In this document: one piece after another, positions 26,051 to 35,152 of the stretch
Layout: every line of letters starts with the position of its first letter
How positions within the stretch are numbered: the stretch's first letter is position 1
Source: Oscillospiraceae bacterium
Lineage (GTDB): Bacteria > Bacillota > Clostridia > Oscillospirales > Ruminococcaceae
Reading direction: 5' to 3'
Length of the DNA: 64,000 bases
Assembly (NCBI GenBank): GCA_902363145.1
Contig: CABIZB010000009.1
Location: forward strand, 1-64,000
Notes under the pieces: model-generated
The model's input: the letters and a program-made list of their open reading frames with translations, nothing else
Told to the model about the DNA's origin: nothing
The model's database searches: none
Made by a program: the position numbers and the translations under genes

Positions 26051-26618
26051 ATATCTCCTTTTTCATATGCAGTACGCTTCCGCCGATAAGCTCTGTATCC
26101 GTGATGTCATGGGTAACGGCAATGACCGTTTTCCCGCTGATGTGGCTTATCATTTCGGCTGTTTTTATCCTGTTTTCGCTGTCAATGCCCCTGAAAGGCT
26201 CGTCCATAAGCAATATACCGCAGCTGCGGCACATGGCACGGACAATGGCTGTCCTGCGCTTCATTCCTCCTGAGAGGACTTCTGCGGGGCGGGTGATATC
26301 ATCTTCCGAAAGCCCTGTGGATATGAGCATTTTGCGTATCTCGCAGCCGCTTTTATCCGACACAAGGGCGCAGTTTTCAAGGGCGCTCAACGCTCCGAAG
26401 AGCCTGTCCTCCTGAAACACCATGGAGATGCCGCCTGAGGGCACTTGTGAAATGCTGCCCGAAAAGTCCTCCAGTCCTGCGATAATGCGCAGGAGAGTGG
26501 TCTTTCCGCAGCCCGATTCACCCATTATCCATGAAAATCCGCCGTTTGCAAAGACGGCGGAAAAGTCTTTCAGCACGGCCTTTTCACCGTAGCTTTTGCA
26601 GATGTTATCGAGCCGCAT
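26043..26618 (-). CDS. short ABC-type ATPase without adjacent permease
   Basis: A 191-residue nucleotide-binding protein with all motifs: Walker A GESGCGKTTL (about 34-43), Q-loop FQEDRLF, signature LSGGMKRR, Walker B ILLMDEP and switch THD. At 191 residues it is shorter than the usual 230-260; it resembles the compact SsuB/TauB-like ATPases. No permease lies beside it; instead it overlaps a flippase at one end (14 bases) and a CsoR-like repressor at the other (8 bases). Partner and substrate are unknown. Confidence 0.85.
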   Translation of the reverse strand: MRLDNICKSYGEKAVLKDFSAVFANGGFSWIMGESGCGKTTLLRIIAGLEDFSGSISQVPSGGISMVFQEDRLFGALSALENCALVSDKSGCEIRKMLISTGLSEDDITRPAEVLSGGMKRRTAIVRAMCRSCGILLMDEPFRGIDSENRIKTAEMISHISGKTVIAVTHDITDTELIGGSVLHMKKEIFE

Positions 26619-28044
26619 TGGGGCGCCTCTTTTTTCCCTTTGAAAGGAACTTGCGGAGGGTCTTTACGATAGCATCAAAGTTATAGATCGTCATTACGAC
26701 AAAGCCAAGGATAAGTCCCAGCCAGTAAACGGCGGGCTGCTTTGCCATGATAACGCACATGATTATGATTATGGCGGTGTTAACGATAAGCTTGATATAA
26801 TCCACACGGAAGAAGATTATCTTTCGGGCATCAAATATGCGGACCGCAAAGCAGGCAAAATAGGAAGACGCCGTTGCAATGGCTGCTCCCCACACGCCGA
26901 ACTTGGGAATAAGGAGCCAGTTGAGAGCGATGTTCAGGATACCTGCCACAAGTGCTGTTTTGAAGGAGTTCATGGACTTCTTTCTTGTGGTGTAAATGGA
27001 CGAAAGGAACTGGCAGAAGCACTGGAATATCATTGCCACGATAAGAATGGGAGTGAACTTATATGCGCTGAAAAAGCTGGTTATTCCGCTGTCGTCGCCC
27101 TTGCCTGTGAGCACAATGGTAAGGGGCTTGCAGAGCATTATAAGACCCGAAGCGGCAATGAACAGCAGCGAGGAATATGCGCCGAACACATTTTCGTAGA
27201 ACTTGCCGATATAGCGGCTGTCACGCTCCTCGATAGAGGACATCTGCCACGCCTGATAGAAGATAGTCGTTACCAGCATGAGCAGTGTGGGGAGCTTGTT
27301 GCCCACGGCGTATATTCCGTTGGTATCCGCATCTATCATGCCCACGATGAACCATCTGTCGGAAGCGGAGGTTATCCACCAGAGAAGATATGTGGGGATA
27401 AGGGGGGCGGAGAATTTAAGCATCTCCCTGATGAGCTTGGGACTGATGAACGACGTATCCAGCGACTTGTTGAGTCCTGCGATAAGGGTAAGCATACAGA
27501 GGGAAAGTCCGTCGGAAATAACGATAGACAGAATATATCCCGTAACGCCAAGCTTGAAGCCAAGCAGAAGAACCAGGTTGCATATTACCTGAGTGAGGAC
27601 GGAGAATATGCCGTCCGCCGCAAAGAGCTTTACATAACCCCTTGCCCTGACGTACTGGGAGGCTATCTGCCTGAAGCATGAGAAATAGCAATAGATATAC
27701 AGCAGAAAGCTGTAATCACCTATGGTGTTTATCTTTGACACCAGCGGCGTGAACAGCATAAACACGGTCATTCCGAAAAGCACGCACAGGTTGGCGCAGG
27801 TATAAACCTTGCGGTGGTCGTACTCGTTATCCATACCGAAGCGGATAACGGCATCGGACATACTGAACGTTACCAGCGGGACGAGGATATTAACAGTCTG
27901 ATAGATAAGGTCAACAGTGGAATACTCGCCCTCGCTCATTACACGGGTATAGAGGGCTACCAGCAGAAATCCCAGCAGCTTTGTACCGAATGAGCCGACA
28001 GCAAAAACGAGAGTATTTCCGAACAGCTTTTTATATTTATTCAT
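26605..28044 (-). CDS. polysaccharide flippase of the MOP superfamily (Wzx-like)
   Basis: A 479-residue membrane protein with 12-14 segments. The N-terminus NTLVFAVGSFGTKLLGFLL (about 10-28) and LYTRVMSEGEYSTVDLI match polysaccharide biosynthesis/Wzx-type proteins, which flip lipid-linked sugars outward. The C-terminus is basic (SKGKKRRPNAAR). No glycan-synthesis cluster surrounds it, so the cargo is unknown. It is the first gene of a tightly overlapping unit with an ABC ATPase and a CsoR-like repressor. Confidence 0.87.
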   Translation of the reverse strand: MNKYKKLFGNTLVFAVGSFGTKLLGFLLVALYTRVMSEGEYSTVDLIYQTVNILVPLVTFSMSDAVIRFGMDNEYDHRKVYTCANLCVLFGMTVFMLFTPLVSKINTIGDYSFLLYIYCYFSCFRQIASQYVRARGYVKLFAADGIFSVLTQVICNLVLLLGFKLGVTGYILSIVISDGLSLCMLTLIAGLNKSLDTSFISPKLIREMLKFSAPLIPTYLLWWITSASDRWFIVGMIDADTNGIYAVGNKLPTLLMLVTTIFYQAWQMSSIEERDSRYIGKFYENVFGAYSSLLFIAASGLIMLCKPLTIVLTGKGDDSGITSFFSAYKFTPILIVAMIFQCFCQFLSSIYTTRKKSMNSFKTALVAGILNIALNWLLIPKFGVWGAAIATASSYFACFAVRIFDARKIIFFRVDYIKLIVNTAIIIIMCVIMAKQPAVYWLGLILGFVVMTIYNFDAIVKTLRKFLSKGKKRRPNAAR

Positions 28045-28139
28045 TGGCGTTCTCCCGAAAATCGTTGTAATTTACATATAGATATATTATATCATACTTT
28101 TTTCAAAAATGGAATAGCCAAACAAAAATTTTAACAGCG

Positions 28140-28548
28140 ATAAAATCGCACAGGTTAAGTGCTTACTAAAAAGTCAGCACAAATAAGAGCAACGAACAAT
28201 ATGACAAATCCTCACCGCAGAGTTAAGCAAAACAAACAGCAGATACTCGATGTCACCAATAAAATTTGATAACACAAGGTAATGAACACTTTTATAAAAT
28301 TGCTTACCAAATAACCAAAGAAATACAAATAAAAGAACTGAGTGAAACTCAAACCCGTAAACATAGCTATAGAAAAAGGTACAAATAGATGAATGGGGTC
28401 CGGTCTCCGGCGGCAAGCAAAATGTGGGGGGATAAAAAACGGCAGGGAATTGGGGTTCAAGGAAGAGATGAGTGCTTGCCTTTTGCAAGGCATGGAGAAC
28501 CCCTCAGAGGGAAGGGGAACGCCGTTTTTTGCCCTTGCTTTAGTTTAA
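28140..28548 (-). repeat. R4 module, copy 1 (left part, split by MITE B)
   Basis: No intact gene. From 28172 it starts like R3, shares CACCGCAGAGTTAAGCAAAA and CAGCAGATACTCGAT (28214-28250) with 35379-35420, and contains a block closed by AAAAAACGGC (28434) and GCCGTTTTTT (28521-28530). Minus-strand translation holds an EYLLFVLLNSAV peptide also seen in copy 2. A 104-codon frame (28174-28488, minus) is probably a relic. Confidence 0.6.
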
Positions 28549-28648
28549 TACTAAGCACCAATTAAAAACTATACAAAAAATTGAGCATAATCTTGCGTAT
28601 ATGGATTATGCGATGATTTTTTGTCTATAGTTTTATTGGTGATTAGTA
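28549..28648 (+). repeat. MITE B copy 3
   Basis: A 100-bp copy with complete ends and a TAA target duplication (28546-28548 and 28649-28651). It interrupts the R4 module. Confidence 0.88.
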
Positions 28649-28765
28649 TAATTAACCTTTGGTTAATACTTCCCACCCGGTGGTGTCTCCTTTGCATTAG
28701 GTACGGACATATTAAAATGAAAAGTGAATTTGTGCGAACTTTTTTAATATGCCCCTTAACCCAAA
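28649..28765 (-). repeat. R4 module, copy 1 (right part)
   Basis: Contains GGTGTCTCCTTTGCAT and GGTACGGAC (28681-28709), the same tail as 35658-35688 in copy 2. On the minus strand this reads ATGCAAAGGAGACACC, a possible MQRRH start. Confidence 0.6.
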
Positions 28766-28766
28766 A

Positions 28767-28796
28767 AGACTGCCGGGCTATGGCAGTCTTTTGAAT
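28767..28796 (-). terminator. terminator of the 32352-28812 operon
   Basis: AAGACTGCC and GGCAGTCTT pair; on the minus strand the stem is followed by TTTTTGGG. Confidence 0.75.
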
Positions 28797-28811
28797 ATAG
28801 TTATGCTATGA

Positions 28812-29993
28812 TCATTTCACAGCAAATATCTCTCCGTTGCTGAGATATGCTGTTCTCTCTCCCAATGTGAAAATATCCTGTGCATGGATATTCTCAAATG
28901 CGGTACTGAGTATTTTAAGCTCCCTGCGGCACTTTTCCCTTTTCTTCTCGGAAGCTATCTCGGGAAGCAGGAACTTTACTGTTCCGTCAGTATAAAGCAC
29001 TCCTATGCCGAACAGTCCCCCATACAGCTTTACAGGTGGATTTTCCTTTCCGCAGAGCGTATATTTTGCCACAGTCTCGCACTTTTTATCGGTTATCTTT
29101 GTTTTGATTATGCCATATCCCTCTTTCAGTCCGCAGAGGTAATATGCAAATCCGCCGAAAACGCACACGTCGTAAATGTCCTCGTATGTTTTTTCAAAGC
29201 TGTAGAAGTCCCCGTCCTCCGAGTGCATAAGGAATGAGCGGTGATCCTCTGTTATAACTGCCGCAAAGGAAGCTTTTCCCAAGGGAAGGCATTTTTTCAC
29301 CGAGACCTCCGCCGCAGAAAATCCGCCGTCGGTATTTTCAGCATCGCATATATCGCTGCCTGTTATCTCGATAAGCGCTCCCAGGCTGACGGTCTTTTCA
29401 ATCTCCCCTGAGCTGCCGCAGACGTACATCAGGCAGTCGGAGAAAATGTGAAACTTTCCGTTCATTGAGCAGATATATTCGGGGTCGGTAAGTCCGCAGA
29501 AAACAGGCTCCTTTGATTTATCGGAATAGACCATAACTCCGCCCTTGTCGGTGATGAAGAACATTCCGCTTTCCGACACCTCGGCACCTATTACGCCTGT
29601 GGGGCAGCGGAACTCCTGCACCTGTATATTCTGTGACGCTTCGTCGGTCACTTCCGAGAGCATATATGCACGGCAGTCCTTTTCAGCGCCATATATTACG
29701 GCGGCAGACCTGCGGTCGTTATCCGAGCAGACAAGTCTGGGGGAGCTGTCCGTATCCACACGCACGATTTCCGCAGCCCTGAGCTTTTCTATGGTTTTAG
29801 GCTTTGGTGCATTCTCACGGCTTGCAGGCTTTTCGGGGCTTTTTTTGCTTTTTGTTGCAGGCTGTGCCTTTTGCTGAGCTTTTTTCTGCGTGCCTGAAGT
29901 CTGAGCCGATGTGAGCGCAGCACCGGCAGCACCTGCAGCAGCTCCCGCACCTGCGGCGGCTGTACAAAGAAGAGCGATATCCTTAGCTTTCAT
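28812..29993 (-). CDS. hypothetical protein with Ala-rich N-terminus and propeller-like domain
   Basis: A 393-residue protein I do not recognise. Residues 1-30 are Ala/Gly-rich and hydrophobic, looking like a signal or membrane segment; 35-65 is Lys/Pro/Ala-rich and low in complexity. The rest is a run of short beta-like stretches (MYVCGSSGEI, AYYLCGLKEG, ITDKGGVMVYSD), with repeating aromatic-Gly turns that suggest a beta-propeller. It overlaps the RluA-type gene by ATGA, so it is coupled to it. Likely exported or anchored; function unknown. Confidence 0.6.
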   Translation of the reverse strand: MKAKDIALLCTAAAGAGAAAGAAGAALTSAQTSGTQKKAQQKAQPATKSKKSPEKPASRENAPKPKTIEKLRAAEIVRVDTDSSPRLVCSDNDRRSAAVIYGAEKDCRAYMLSEVTDEASQNIQVQEFRCPTGVIGAEVSESGMFFITDKGGVMVYSDKSKEPVFCGLTDPEYICSMNGKFHIFSDCLMYVCGSSGEIEKTVSLGALIEITGSDICDAENTDGGFSAAEVSVKKCLPLGKASFAAVITEDHRSFLMHSEDGDFYSFEKTYEDIYDVCVFGGFAYYLCGLKEGYGIIKTKITDKKCETVAKYTLCGKENPPVKLYGGLFGIGVLYTDGTVKFLLPEIASEKKREKCRRELKILSTAFENIHAQDIFTLGERTAYLSNGEIFAVK

Positions 29994-30844
29994 AACATTT
30001 CCTTTCGTATAATTTCAGTCATATCTTCGGGCATATCCGCCGAAACGGTGACATTTTCACCGCTTACGGGGTGTATAAAGCTCATTTTTCCGCAGTGAAG
30101 AGCCTGACGGGCTATAAGCTTTCGGCTTCCGCCGTACATATCGTCCCCTGCCAGGGGATGGCTTATATGGGAAAGATGCACTCTTATCTGGTGGGTGCGG
30201 CCTGTTTCAAGGCGTATTTCCAGCAGGGTGCAGTTATTCATACATTTAAGAGGCTTTATTACAGTGACTGCATTTTTTCCGTCGGGGCGGACTTCACGCA
30301 TTATCACCGAGCCGTCGGCACGGCCTATGGGCAGGTCTATTCTCTGCGGTTCTGAGACGATTCCCTCGCAGACGGCGTAATACACCTTTTCGGTGACGGT
30401 CATATCCGCTCCCAGCTTGTTTTTGGCGGCAATGCACAGCCCCGATGTGTCCTTATCCAGCCTGTTGACTGCACGAAACGGCATATCCAACTGCGCCGCA
30501 AAGACATTTTCCAGCGTATCGTCATAATGCCCGTGAGAACGGTGGACTGCCATGCCTGCGGGCTTATTGTATATGATAAGGTCGCTGTCCTCATACACCG
30601 TGGGCACGGTTAGTTCACGGTTGGGCACAATATCGTTCCCGCTGCCCATGGGGATTTTAAGAAGCACTCTGTCCCCTGCAAATACCTTGTCTATAGTGCG
30701 GCAAAGCTCGCCGTTTCGGGTGATGCCGCCCTCGGTGCGCTTCATTGCGACAATGAGCCGCCGTGAAAAGCCCCGCTTTTTAAGCAGGGCTTCAAGTGTG
30801 TTTTCGCTTTCGCAGATAATTTCCAGCTCTCTGAACTTATCCAA
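29990..30844 (-). CDS. RluA-family RNA pseudouridine synthase
   Basis: Converts uridine to pseudouridine in rRNA or tRNA. The 284 residues carry the RluA signature AVNRLDKDTSGLCIAAK with the catalytic Asp, preceded by IIYNKPAGMAVHRSHG and followed by LETGRTHQIRVHLSHISHP. An S4-like N-terminal part (LLKKRGFSRRLIVAMKR) precedes it, as in RluD-like members. The exact target site cannot be told from sequence. It overlaps the upstream membrane protein gene by 8 bases and the downstream gene by 4. Confidence 0.9.
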   Translation of the reverse strand: MDKFRELEIICESENTLEALLKKRGFSRRLIVAMKRTEGGITRNGELCRTIDKVFAGDRVLLKIPMGSGNDIVPNRELTVPTVYEDSDLIIYNKPAGMAVHRSHGHYDDTLENVFAAQLDMPFRAVNRLDKDTSGLCIAAKNKLGADMTVTEKVYYAVCEGIVSEPQRIDLPIGRADGSVIMREVRPDGKNAVTVIKPLKCMNNCTLLEIRLETGRTHQIRVHLSHISHPLAGDDMYGGSRKLIARQALHCGKMSFIHPVSGENVTVSADMPEDMTEIIRKEML

Positions 30845-31697
30845 CAGGCATATTCTCCTTTTGCTTCTGCTCGTTTTCGATGCTTTCGGGAGTTATCTCC
30901 GAATTTATCTGCTCGATGCTGTCGTTTATGAACACAGCCGAGGTCATATACAGATAGGGGATAAGCGCCAGCACGGGAAAGCCTGCGATACAGATGACAT
31001 ACCAGCCTATGAAAGAGGCATAAAGCATCATCATATATGCGTACTTTTTGGAAACTATCTTTTTGCTGAGTTTTATGATATTGTCCGCACCCGCATCGGG
31101 ATTATCCGCCAGAAGATAGCCCACGGGGACGTACTGCATTCCCGAAATAAGGAAGAACAGTATAAGTCCGCCGCATACCACTGCACAGCCGACTTTTAAA
31201 AGAAAAGCGCCCGTATCAGACATTTGGTATGTAAGCAGCTTTTTGGTAATTGATATTGTTACCGCCATGCAGGCTGCCGAAATTATTGCGGGGGTGAGCC
31301 TGCGCATATCGGTTATGACCTTGAGCTTTATAAGGCTCAGGGCATATTCGGTGGAACGGTAGCCCGCAAACACCGATGATACGGGCATCACATTCTTCTC
31401 CGCTGCGTGCCAGTAATACCATCGTATTCCAAGCATAAGTGGGGCGGTGCTGATGTAATATATCAGTATGAGTATTACCGAGCCGATGATAAAATTGGGC
31501 GGGAACGAATTGAACTTCGGCAGGATACTTCCCGTCTGCAAAGCGCCTGTTATTATGCCAAGCAGCATTATCACCGCATAGAAGAGCAGGAAAAGCCCCA
31601 TCTGCAATAGGGATATGAACGCTACCTCCGCCCAGCACTTGCGGAAAAGCTCGGACGAGCGTTTTTTCAGATCACGAATCCCCGTCATCGTTGCCAT
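30837..31697 (-). CDS. DUF975-like multi-pass membrane protein
   Basis: A 286-residue protein with about six membrane segments and a C-terminal Glu/Lys tail. The pattern (short cytoplasmic N-terminus RDLKKRSSELFRKCW, paired segments, YRSTEYALSLIKLKV loop, late YMMMLYASFIGWYV) resembles DUF975 proteins, which are uncharacterised. The start at 31697 has GGAGG about 12 bases upstream; the extended frame to 31769 runs inside the phosphatase gene. It overlaps both neighbours, so the four genes from 32352 down form one transcript. Confidence 0.65.
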   Translation of the reverse strand: MATMTGIRDLKKRSSELFRKCWAEVAFISLLQMGLFLLFYAVIMLLGIITGALQTGSILPKFNSFPPNFIIGSVILILIYYISTAPLMLGIRWYYWHAAEKNVMPVSSVFAGYRSTEYALSLIKLKVITDMRRLTPAIISAACMAVTISITKKLLTYQMSDTGAFLLKVGCAVVCGGLILFFLISGMQYVPVGYLLADNPDAGADNIIKLSKKIVSKKYAYMMMLYASFIGWYVICIAGFPVLALIPYLYMTSAVFINDSIEQINSEITPESIENEQKQKENMPVG

Positions 31698-32352
31698 AAT
31701 CGAACAAAGCCTCCCCGGCGTCGTTATATCCCACAGCCTGATAGCCCGGGATCTTTCCAAGAATTTCAAAGCAGTAGCTCTGCTGCCACATCTGAGCCGT
31801 TACCATTATCTCGTAGCCGTGACCTACGGGGCAGGCAAATTCCATGGGCTTCATTTTGGGCAGACCAAAGCAGGACATCATATTCATAAGGATACCCGAA
31901 TGGGTCATAACGCCTGCGTGGGTAATGCCCTCGTTCATCATATCAAGGATAATGGCATTAAGTGCTGTATAGCAGCGAACCATCATATTTCTGAGGCTCT
32001 CGCCGTTGGGTGGGGGATTGTCAAGGCCGCCTTTGAGCCATTTCTTGTAGCTGTCAAGATTAACAAGATCCTCGGCTTTTAGACCCTCAAAGATGCCGAA
32101 ATCCATTTCCCTCAGGTCATCTACCTCGGTAAGCTCACGGTCGGGGAAGAGTATCTCCGCCGACTGAACCGCTCTTTCAAGGGGGCTGGTATAGACCTTC
32201 TGTACCTTGGGGTACTCGTGGGTCTCATACAGCTCCTTGAGCTGTGCCTTGCCCGCTTCGGAAAGGGGCAGGTCGGTCTTGCCTATATATATACCTTTTT
32301 CGTTTGCCTCGGTGCGTCCGTGGCGCAGGATACTTATTCTATAGCCTTTCAA
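31672..32352 (-). CDS. histidine phosphatase (phosphoglycerate mutase-like)
   Basis: A 226-residue histidine phosphatase with the phospho-accepting histidine in ISILRHGRTEANEKG (His10-11 region), then YTSPLERAVQSAEIL, REMDFGIFEGL and a late MTHSGIL supplying the second histidine. These features fit broad-specificity phosphatases such as PhoE/CobC more than glycolytic mutase. First gene of a four-gene operon; substrate unknown. The start at 32352 has GAAAGGAA upstream. Confidence 0.85.
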   Translation of the reverse strand: MKGYRISILRHGRTEANEKGIYIGKTDLPLSEAGKAQLKELYETHEYPKVQKVYTSPLERAVQSAEILFPDRELTEVDDLREMDFGIFEGLKAEDLVNLDSYKKWLKGGLDNPPPNGESLRNMMVRCYTALNAIILDMMNEGITHAGVMTHSGILMNMMSCFGLPKMKPMEFACPVGHGYEIMVTAQMWQQSYCFEILGKIPGYQAVGYNDAGEALFDYGNDDGDS

Positions 32353-32387
32353 GTGATTACATTCCTTTCAAAAATGTAGTTATATTT

Positions 32388-32416
32388 ATTATATCACATT
32401 ACGGTGAGGATTTCAA
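32388..32416 (-). promoter_or_regulatory. promoter of the histidine phosphatase operon
   Basis: Minus-strand TTGAAA (32411-32416) and TATAAT (32388-32393), 17-base spacer. Confidence 0.7.
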
Positions 32417-32461
32417 CAGGTTATTTAAAAATGGCTGCTGCCCCTAACCCGTTGTCCCCTA

Positions 32462-32490
32462 TTGAACATTTTATAAAAACGTGGTATAAT
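32462..32490 (+). promoter_or_regulatory. promoter of the CobW-like/bile-salt hydrolase operon
   Basis: TTGAAC (32462-32467) and TATAAT (32485-32490), 17-base spacer. Confidence 0.7.
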
Positions 32491-32528
32491 AAGCAATAAG
32501 CAACCGAAACATATAAGGAGATGTTATT

Positions 32529-33509
32529 ATGACTGAAATAGATCTTATCACAGGTATCCTCGGCTCGGGAAAAACCACCTTTATCAGGAAATATGCCCGC
32601 CACCTTATCGACAGCGGCAAGAAGATCGCCATTCTCGAAAATGACTTCGGTGCTGTTAATGTTGATATGATGATACTCCAAGACCTTAAATGCGACAGCT
32701 GCCAGCTGGAAATGATATCGGGCGGCGGCGACCCCGACTGCCACAAGCGCCGTTTCAAGACCCAGCTCATCGCCCTCGGTATGCAGCACTTTGACCGTGT
32801 TATAATGGAGCCTTCGGGTATTTTTGATATGGATGAGTTCTTTGACACCCTTTATGAGCCGCCTCTTGACAACTGGTTCAGAATAGGCAACATCTTCTCT
32901 GTTGTAGATGCACAGCTGGAGGATACTCTTTCCGACCAGATGGAATATCTGCTCGCTTCCGAGGCTTCCTGCTGTGGAAAGCTGCTTATGAGCAAGGTGA
33001 GCACCATTCCCGCAGACCAGCTCAGTCAGCGGGAGGAGAGCATCATCGCCCACCTGAACCGCTCCCTTGAATATATCGGCTGCCGCAGGCGCTTTTCCTC
33101 CGCCGATATGGTAACAAAGGAATGGTATGCTCTTACGGCTGATGATATGAACAAGCTTATGACCTCGGGCTACCGCAGCGAAAGCTATGTGAAGATGTTC
33201 AGCCAGGAGGATATCCGCAGCATGACCCATTATTTCATGCACATAAGGATAAAGGAAGCTTTGCTGCCCCAGGTGATAAAAGGCATTTTCGCAGATGAAA
33301 AGTGCGGACATATCTACCGCATAAAGGGCTTCACCCAGGACGACAAGGGCGGCTGGCTGAAAATAAACGCTCTTTCGGACAAGCTGGAGATCGCCCCCAT
33401 TGATGACGGTCAGACCGTGTTTATCGTAATCGGCGACAACGTTGACCGTGCTCAGGTGGACAAGCACTTTACAGAATACAACACCGACCCCGAATATGTT
33501 TCTATATAA
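32529..33509 (+). CDS. CobW/G3E-family GTPase
   Basis: A 326-residue P-loop GTPase of the CobW type: Walker A GILGSGKTTF (9-18), a switch region ILENDFGAVNVD, and EPSGIFD as G3-like segment. The usual CxCC metal-binding triad is replaced by SGGGDPDCHKR (about 62-72) with one cysteine, so metal handling may differ. Family members load metals into target proteins using GTP. It starts an operon and the bile-salt hydrolase gene follows after 16 bases. The start at 32529 has AAGGAG 6-9 bases upstream. Confidence 0.85.
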   Translation: MTEIDLITGILGSGKTTFIRKYARHLIDSGKKIAILENDFGAVNVDMMILQDLKCDSCQLEMISGGGDPDCHKRRFKTQLIALGMQHFDRVIMEPSGIFDMDEFFDTLYEPPLDNWFRIGNIFSVVDAQLEDTLSDQMEYLLASEASCCGKLLMSKVSTIPADQLSQREESIIAHLNRSLEYIGCRRRFSSADMVTKEWYALTADDMNKLMTSGYRSESYVKMFSQEDIRSMTHYFMHIRIKEALLPQVIKGIFADEKCGHIYRIKGFTQDDKGGWLKINALSDKLEIAPIDDGQTVFIVIGDNVDRAQVDKHFTEYNTDPEYVSI

Positions 33510-33525
33510 GTAAAGGAATGATTAT

Positions 33526-34497
33526 ATGTGTACAGCCGCTTCTTATAAGACCGACAACTTTTATTTCGGCAGAACTCTCGATTATGAAATGTCCTACGGC
33601 GAGGAGATAGTTATTATGCCAAGGAACTTCCCCCTGAAATTCAGGCACATTGGGAAGCTTTCCGAGCATTACGCCATCATCGGCACGGCTCATGTGGCAG
33701 GGGGCTGTCCCCTGTTTTATGACGGTGCCAATGAAAAGGGCCTTGCCATGGCAGGACTGAATTTCGTGGGCAACGCATATTATTTTGATAATGCCGCCGA
33801 AAAGGATAATATCCCACAGTTTGAGTTTATCCCATGGATACTGAGCAAATGCGCTGACCTTAACGAAGCAAAGGCGCTTCTTGGCAGGATAAACATTACA
33901 AACGAGCCGTTCAGCCCTCAGCTTCCCACAGCACAGCTCCACTGGATAATTTCGGACAAAACAGGCTCGATAGTTGTGGAGTCAGTAAAGGACGGGCTGA
34001 AAATATATGACGATCCTGTGGGCGTGCTTACCAACAATCCCCCTTTCGACAGGCAGCTTTTCAATCTTAATAACTATATGCACCTGTCCCCCAAGGATCC
34101 CAGCAACACATTCTCCGATGCACTTGACCTTACGACCTACAGCCGTGGAATGGGCGGATTGGGGCTTCCCGGCGACCTGTCATCACAGTCGAGATTTGTC
34201 CGCTGCGCATTTGTGAAAATGAACTCCCGCTCGGGCAGCGGTGAGGCGGAAAGCGTCAGCCAGTTCTTCCATATCCTGGGCTCGGTAGATCAGCAGAGGG
34301 GCTGCTGCGAGGTAAAGGGCGGATACGAGATAACCATTTACACCGCCTGCTACAACGCCGACAAGGGAATATATTATTACACCACCTACGACAATCATCA
34401 GATAACCGCCGTAAAGCTCCACAGCGAGAACATCGACGGCACAGAGCTTATAAGCTATCCTATGCTCACAGGCGAGCATATTCTGGAGCAAAACTGA
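33526..34497 (+). CDS. bsh: conjugated bile-salt hydrolase (choloylglycine hydrolase)
   Basis: An Ntn hydrolase that cuts the amide bond of glycine/taurine bile salts. After removal of Met1 the nucleophile is Cys2 (MCTAASY). All catalytic positions are present: Arg16 and Asp19 (FGRTLDYE), Asn79 (MAGLNF), Asn170 (LTNNPPF) and Arg223 (QSRFVR). The GMGGLGLPGDLSS loop and overall 323-residue length match true bile-salt hydrolases more than penicillin V acylases. No signal peptide, so cytoplasmic. It lies between a CobW-like GTPase and a reductase. Confidence 0.93.
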   Translation: MCTAASYKTDNFYFGRTLDYEMSYGEEIVIMPRNFPLKFRHIGKLSEHYAIIGTAHVAGGCPLFYDGANEKGLAMAGLNFVGNAYYFDNAAEKDNIPQFEFIPWILSKCADLNEAKALLGRINITNEPFSPQLPTAQLHWIISDKTGSIVVESVKDGLKIYDDPVGVLTNNPPFDRQLFNLNNYMHLSPKDPSNTFSDALDLTTYSRGMGGLGLPGDLSSQSRFVRCAFVKMNSRSGSGEAESVSQFFHILGSVDQQRGCCEVKGGYEITIYTACYNADKGIYYYTTYDNHQITAVKLHSENIDGTELISYPMLTGEHILEQN

Positions 34498-34516
34498 TAT
34501 CGGGAGGAGAAAAGCA

Positions 34517-35134
34517 ATGAAAGTTCTTATCATCAACGGCAGTCCGAGAGTAAACGGCAACACATCTGTAGCTGTACGTGAAATGGAAAAGGTCTTTGCG
34601 GAAGAGGGCGTGGAGACCGAGGTTGTGCAGGTAGGCAACAAGGATATCCGTGGCTGTATTGCCTGCGGATACTGCCGTGAAAACGGCAAGTGCGTGTTCA
34701 ACGACGTTGTGAACGAGCTTGCGCCAAAGTTTGAAGAAGCAGACGGACTTGTTGTGGCAAGCCCTGTTTACTACGCTTCCGCCAACGCAACACTTATCGC
34801 CTGTCTTACAAGGCTGTTTTACAGCACGCCCTTTGACAAGAGTATGAAAGTAGGTGCAAGCGTAGTTTGTGCAAGGCGTGGGGGCTGCTCCGCAACCTTT
34901 GACGAGCTGAACAAGTTCTTTACCATTTCCAGTATGCCCATTGCTTCCAGCCAGTACTGGAACAGCATTCACGGCAGAGAACAGGGTCAGGCGGAGATGG
35001 ACGAAGAGGGCAGGCAGACCATGAGGGTGCTTGCAAGGAACATGAGTTTCCTTATGAAGAGCATTGCGTTGGGAAAAGAGAAATATGGGCTTCCCGAAAA
35101 GGAAGAACATCTCTGGACGCATTTTATAAGATAA
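34517..35134 (+). CDS. flavodoxin-like NAD(P)H-dependent oxidoreductase
   Basis: A 205-residue FMN-binding protein of the NADPH-dependent FMN reductase/iron-sulfur flavoprotein group. The N-terminal phosphate loop is INGSPRVNGNTS (7-18), and a cysteine cluster CIACGYCRENGKC follows near 48-60, the usual sequence of this family. ASPVYYASANATL lies near 80. It may use electrons for small-molecule reduction; the substrate is unknown. Third gene of the CobW/bsh operon (19-base gap; GGAGGAG ribosome site), ended by a terminator. Confidence 0.85.
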   Translation: MKVLIINGSPRVNGNTSVAVREMEKVFAEEGVETEVVQVGNKDIRGCIACGYCRENGKCVFNDVVNELAPKFEEADGLVVASPVYYASANATLIACLTRLFYSTPFDKSMKVGASVVCARRGGCSATFDELNKFFTISSMPIASSQYWNSIHGREQGQAEMDEEGRQTMRVLARNMSFLMKSIALGKEKYGLPEKEEHLWTHFIR

Positions 35135-35152
35135 TATTTTATAATATAAAAT

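Noticed and set aside
28174..28488. 104-codon minus-strand frame as a gene
   Set aside because: No ribosome site, and it spans a repeat module shared in broken form with 35222-35720.
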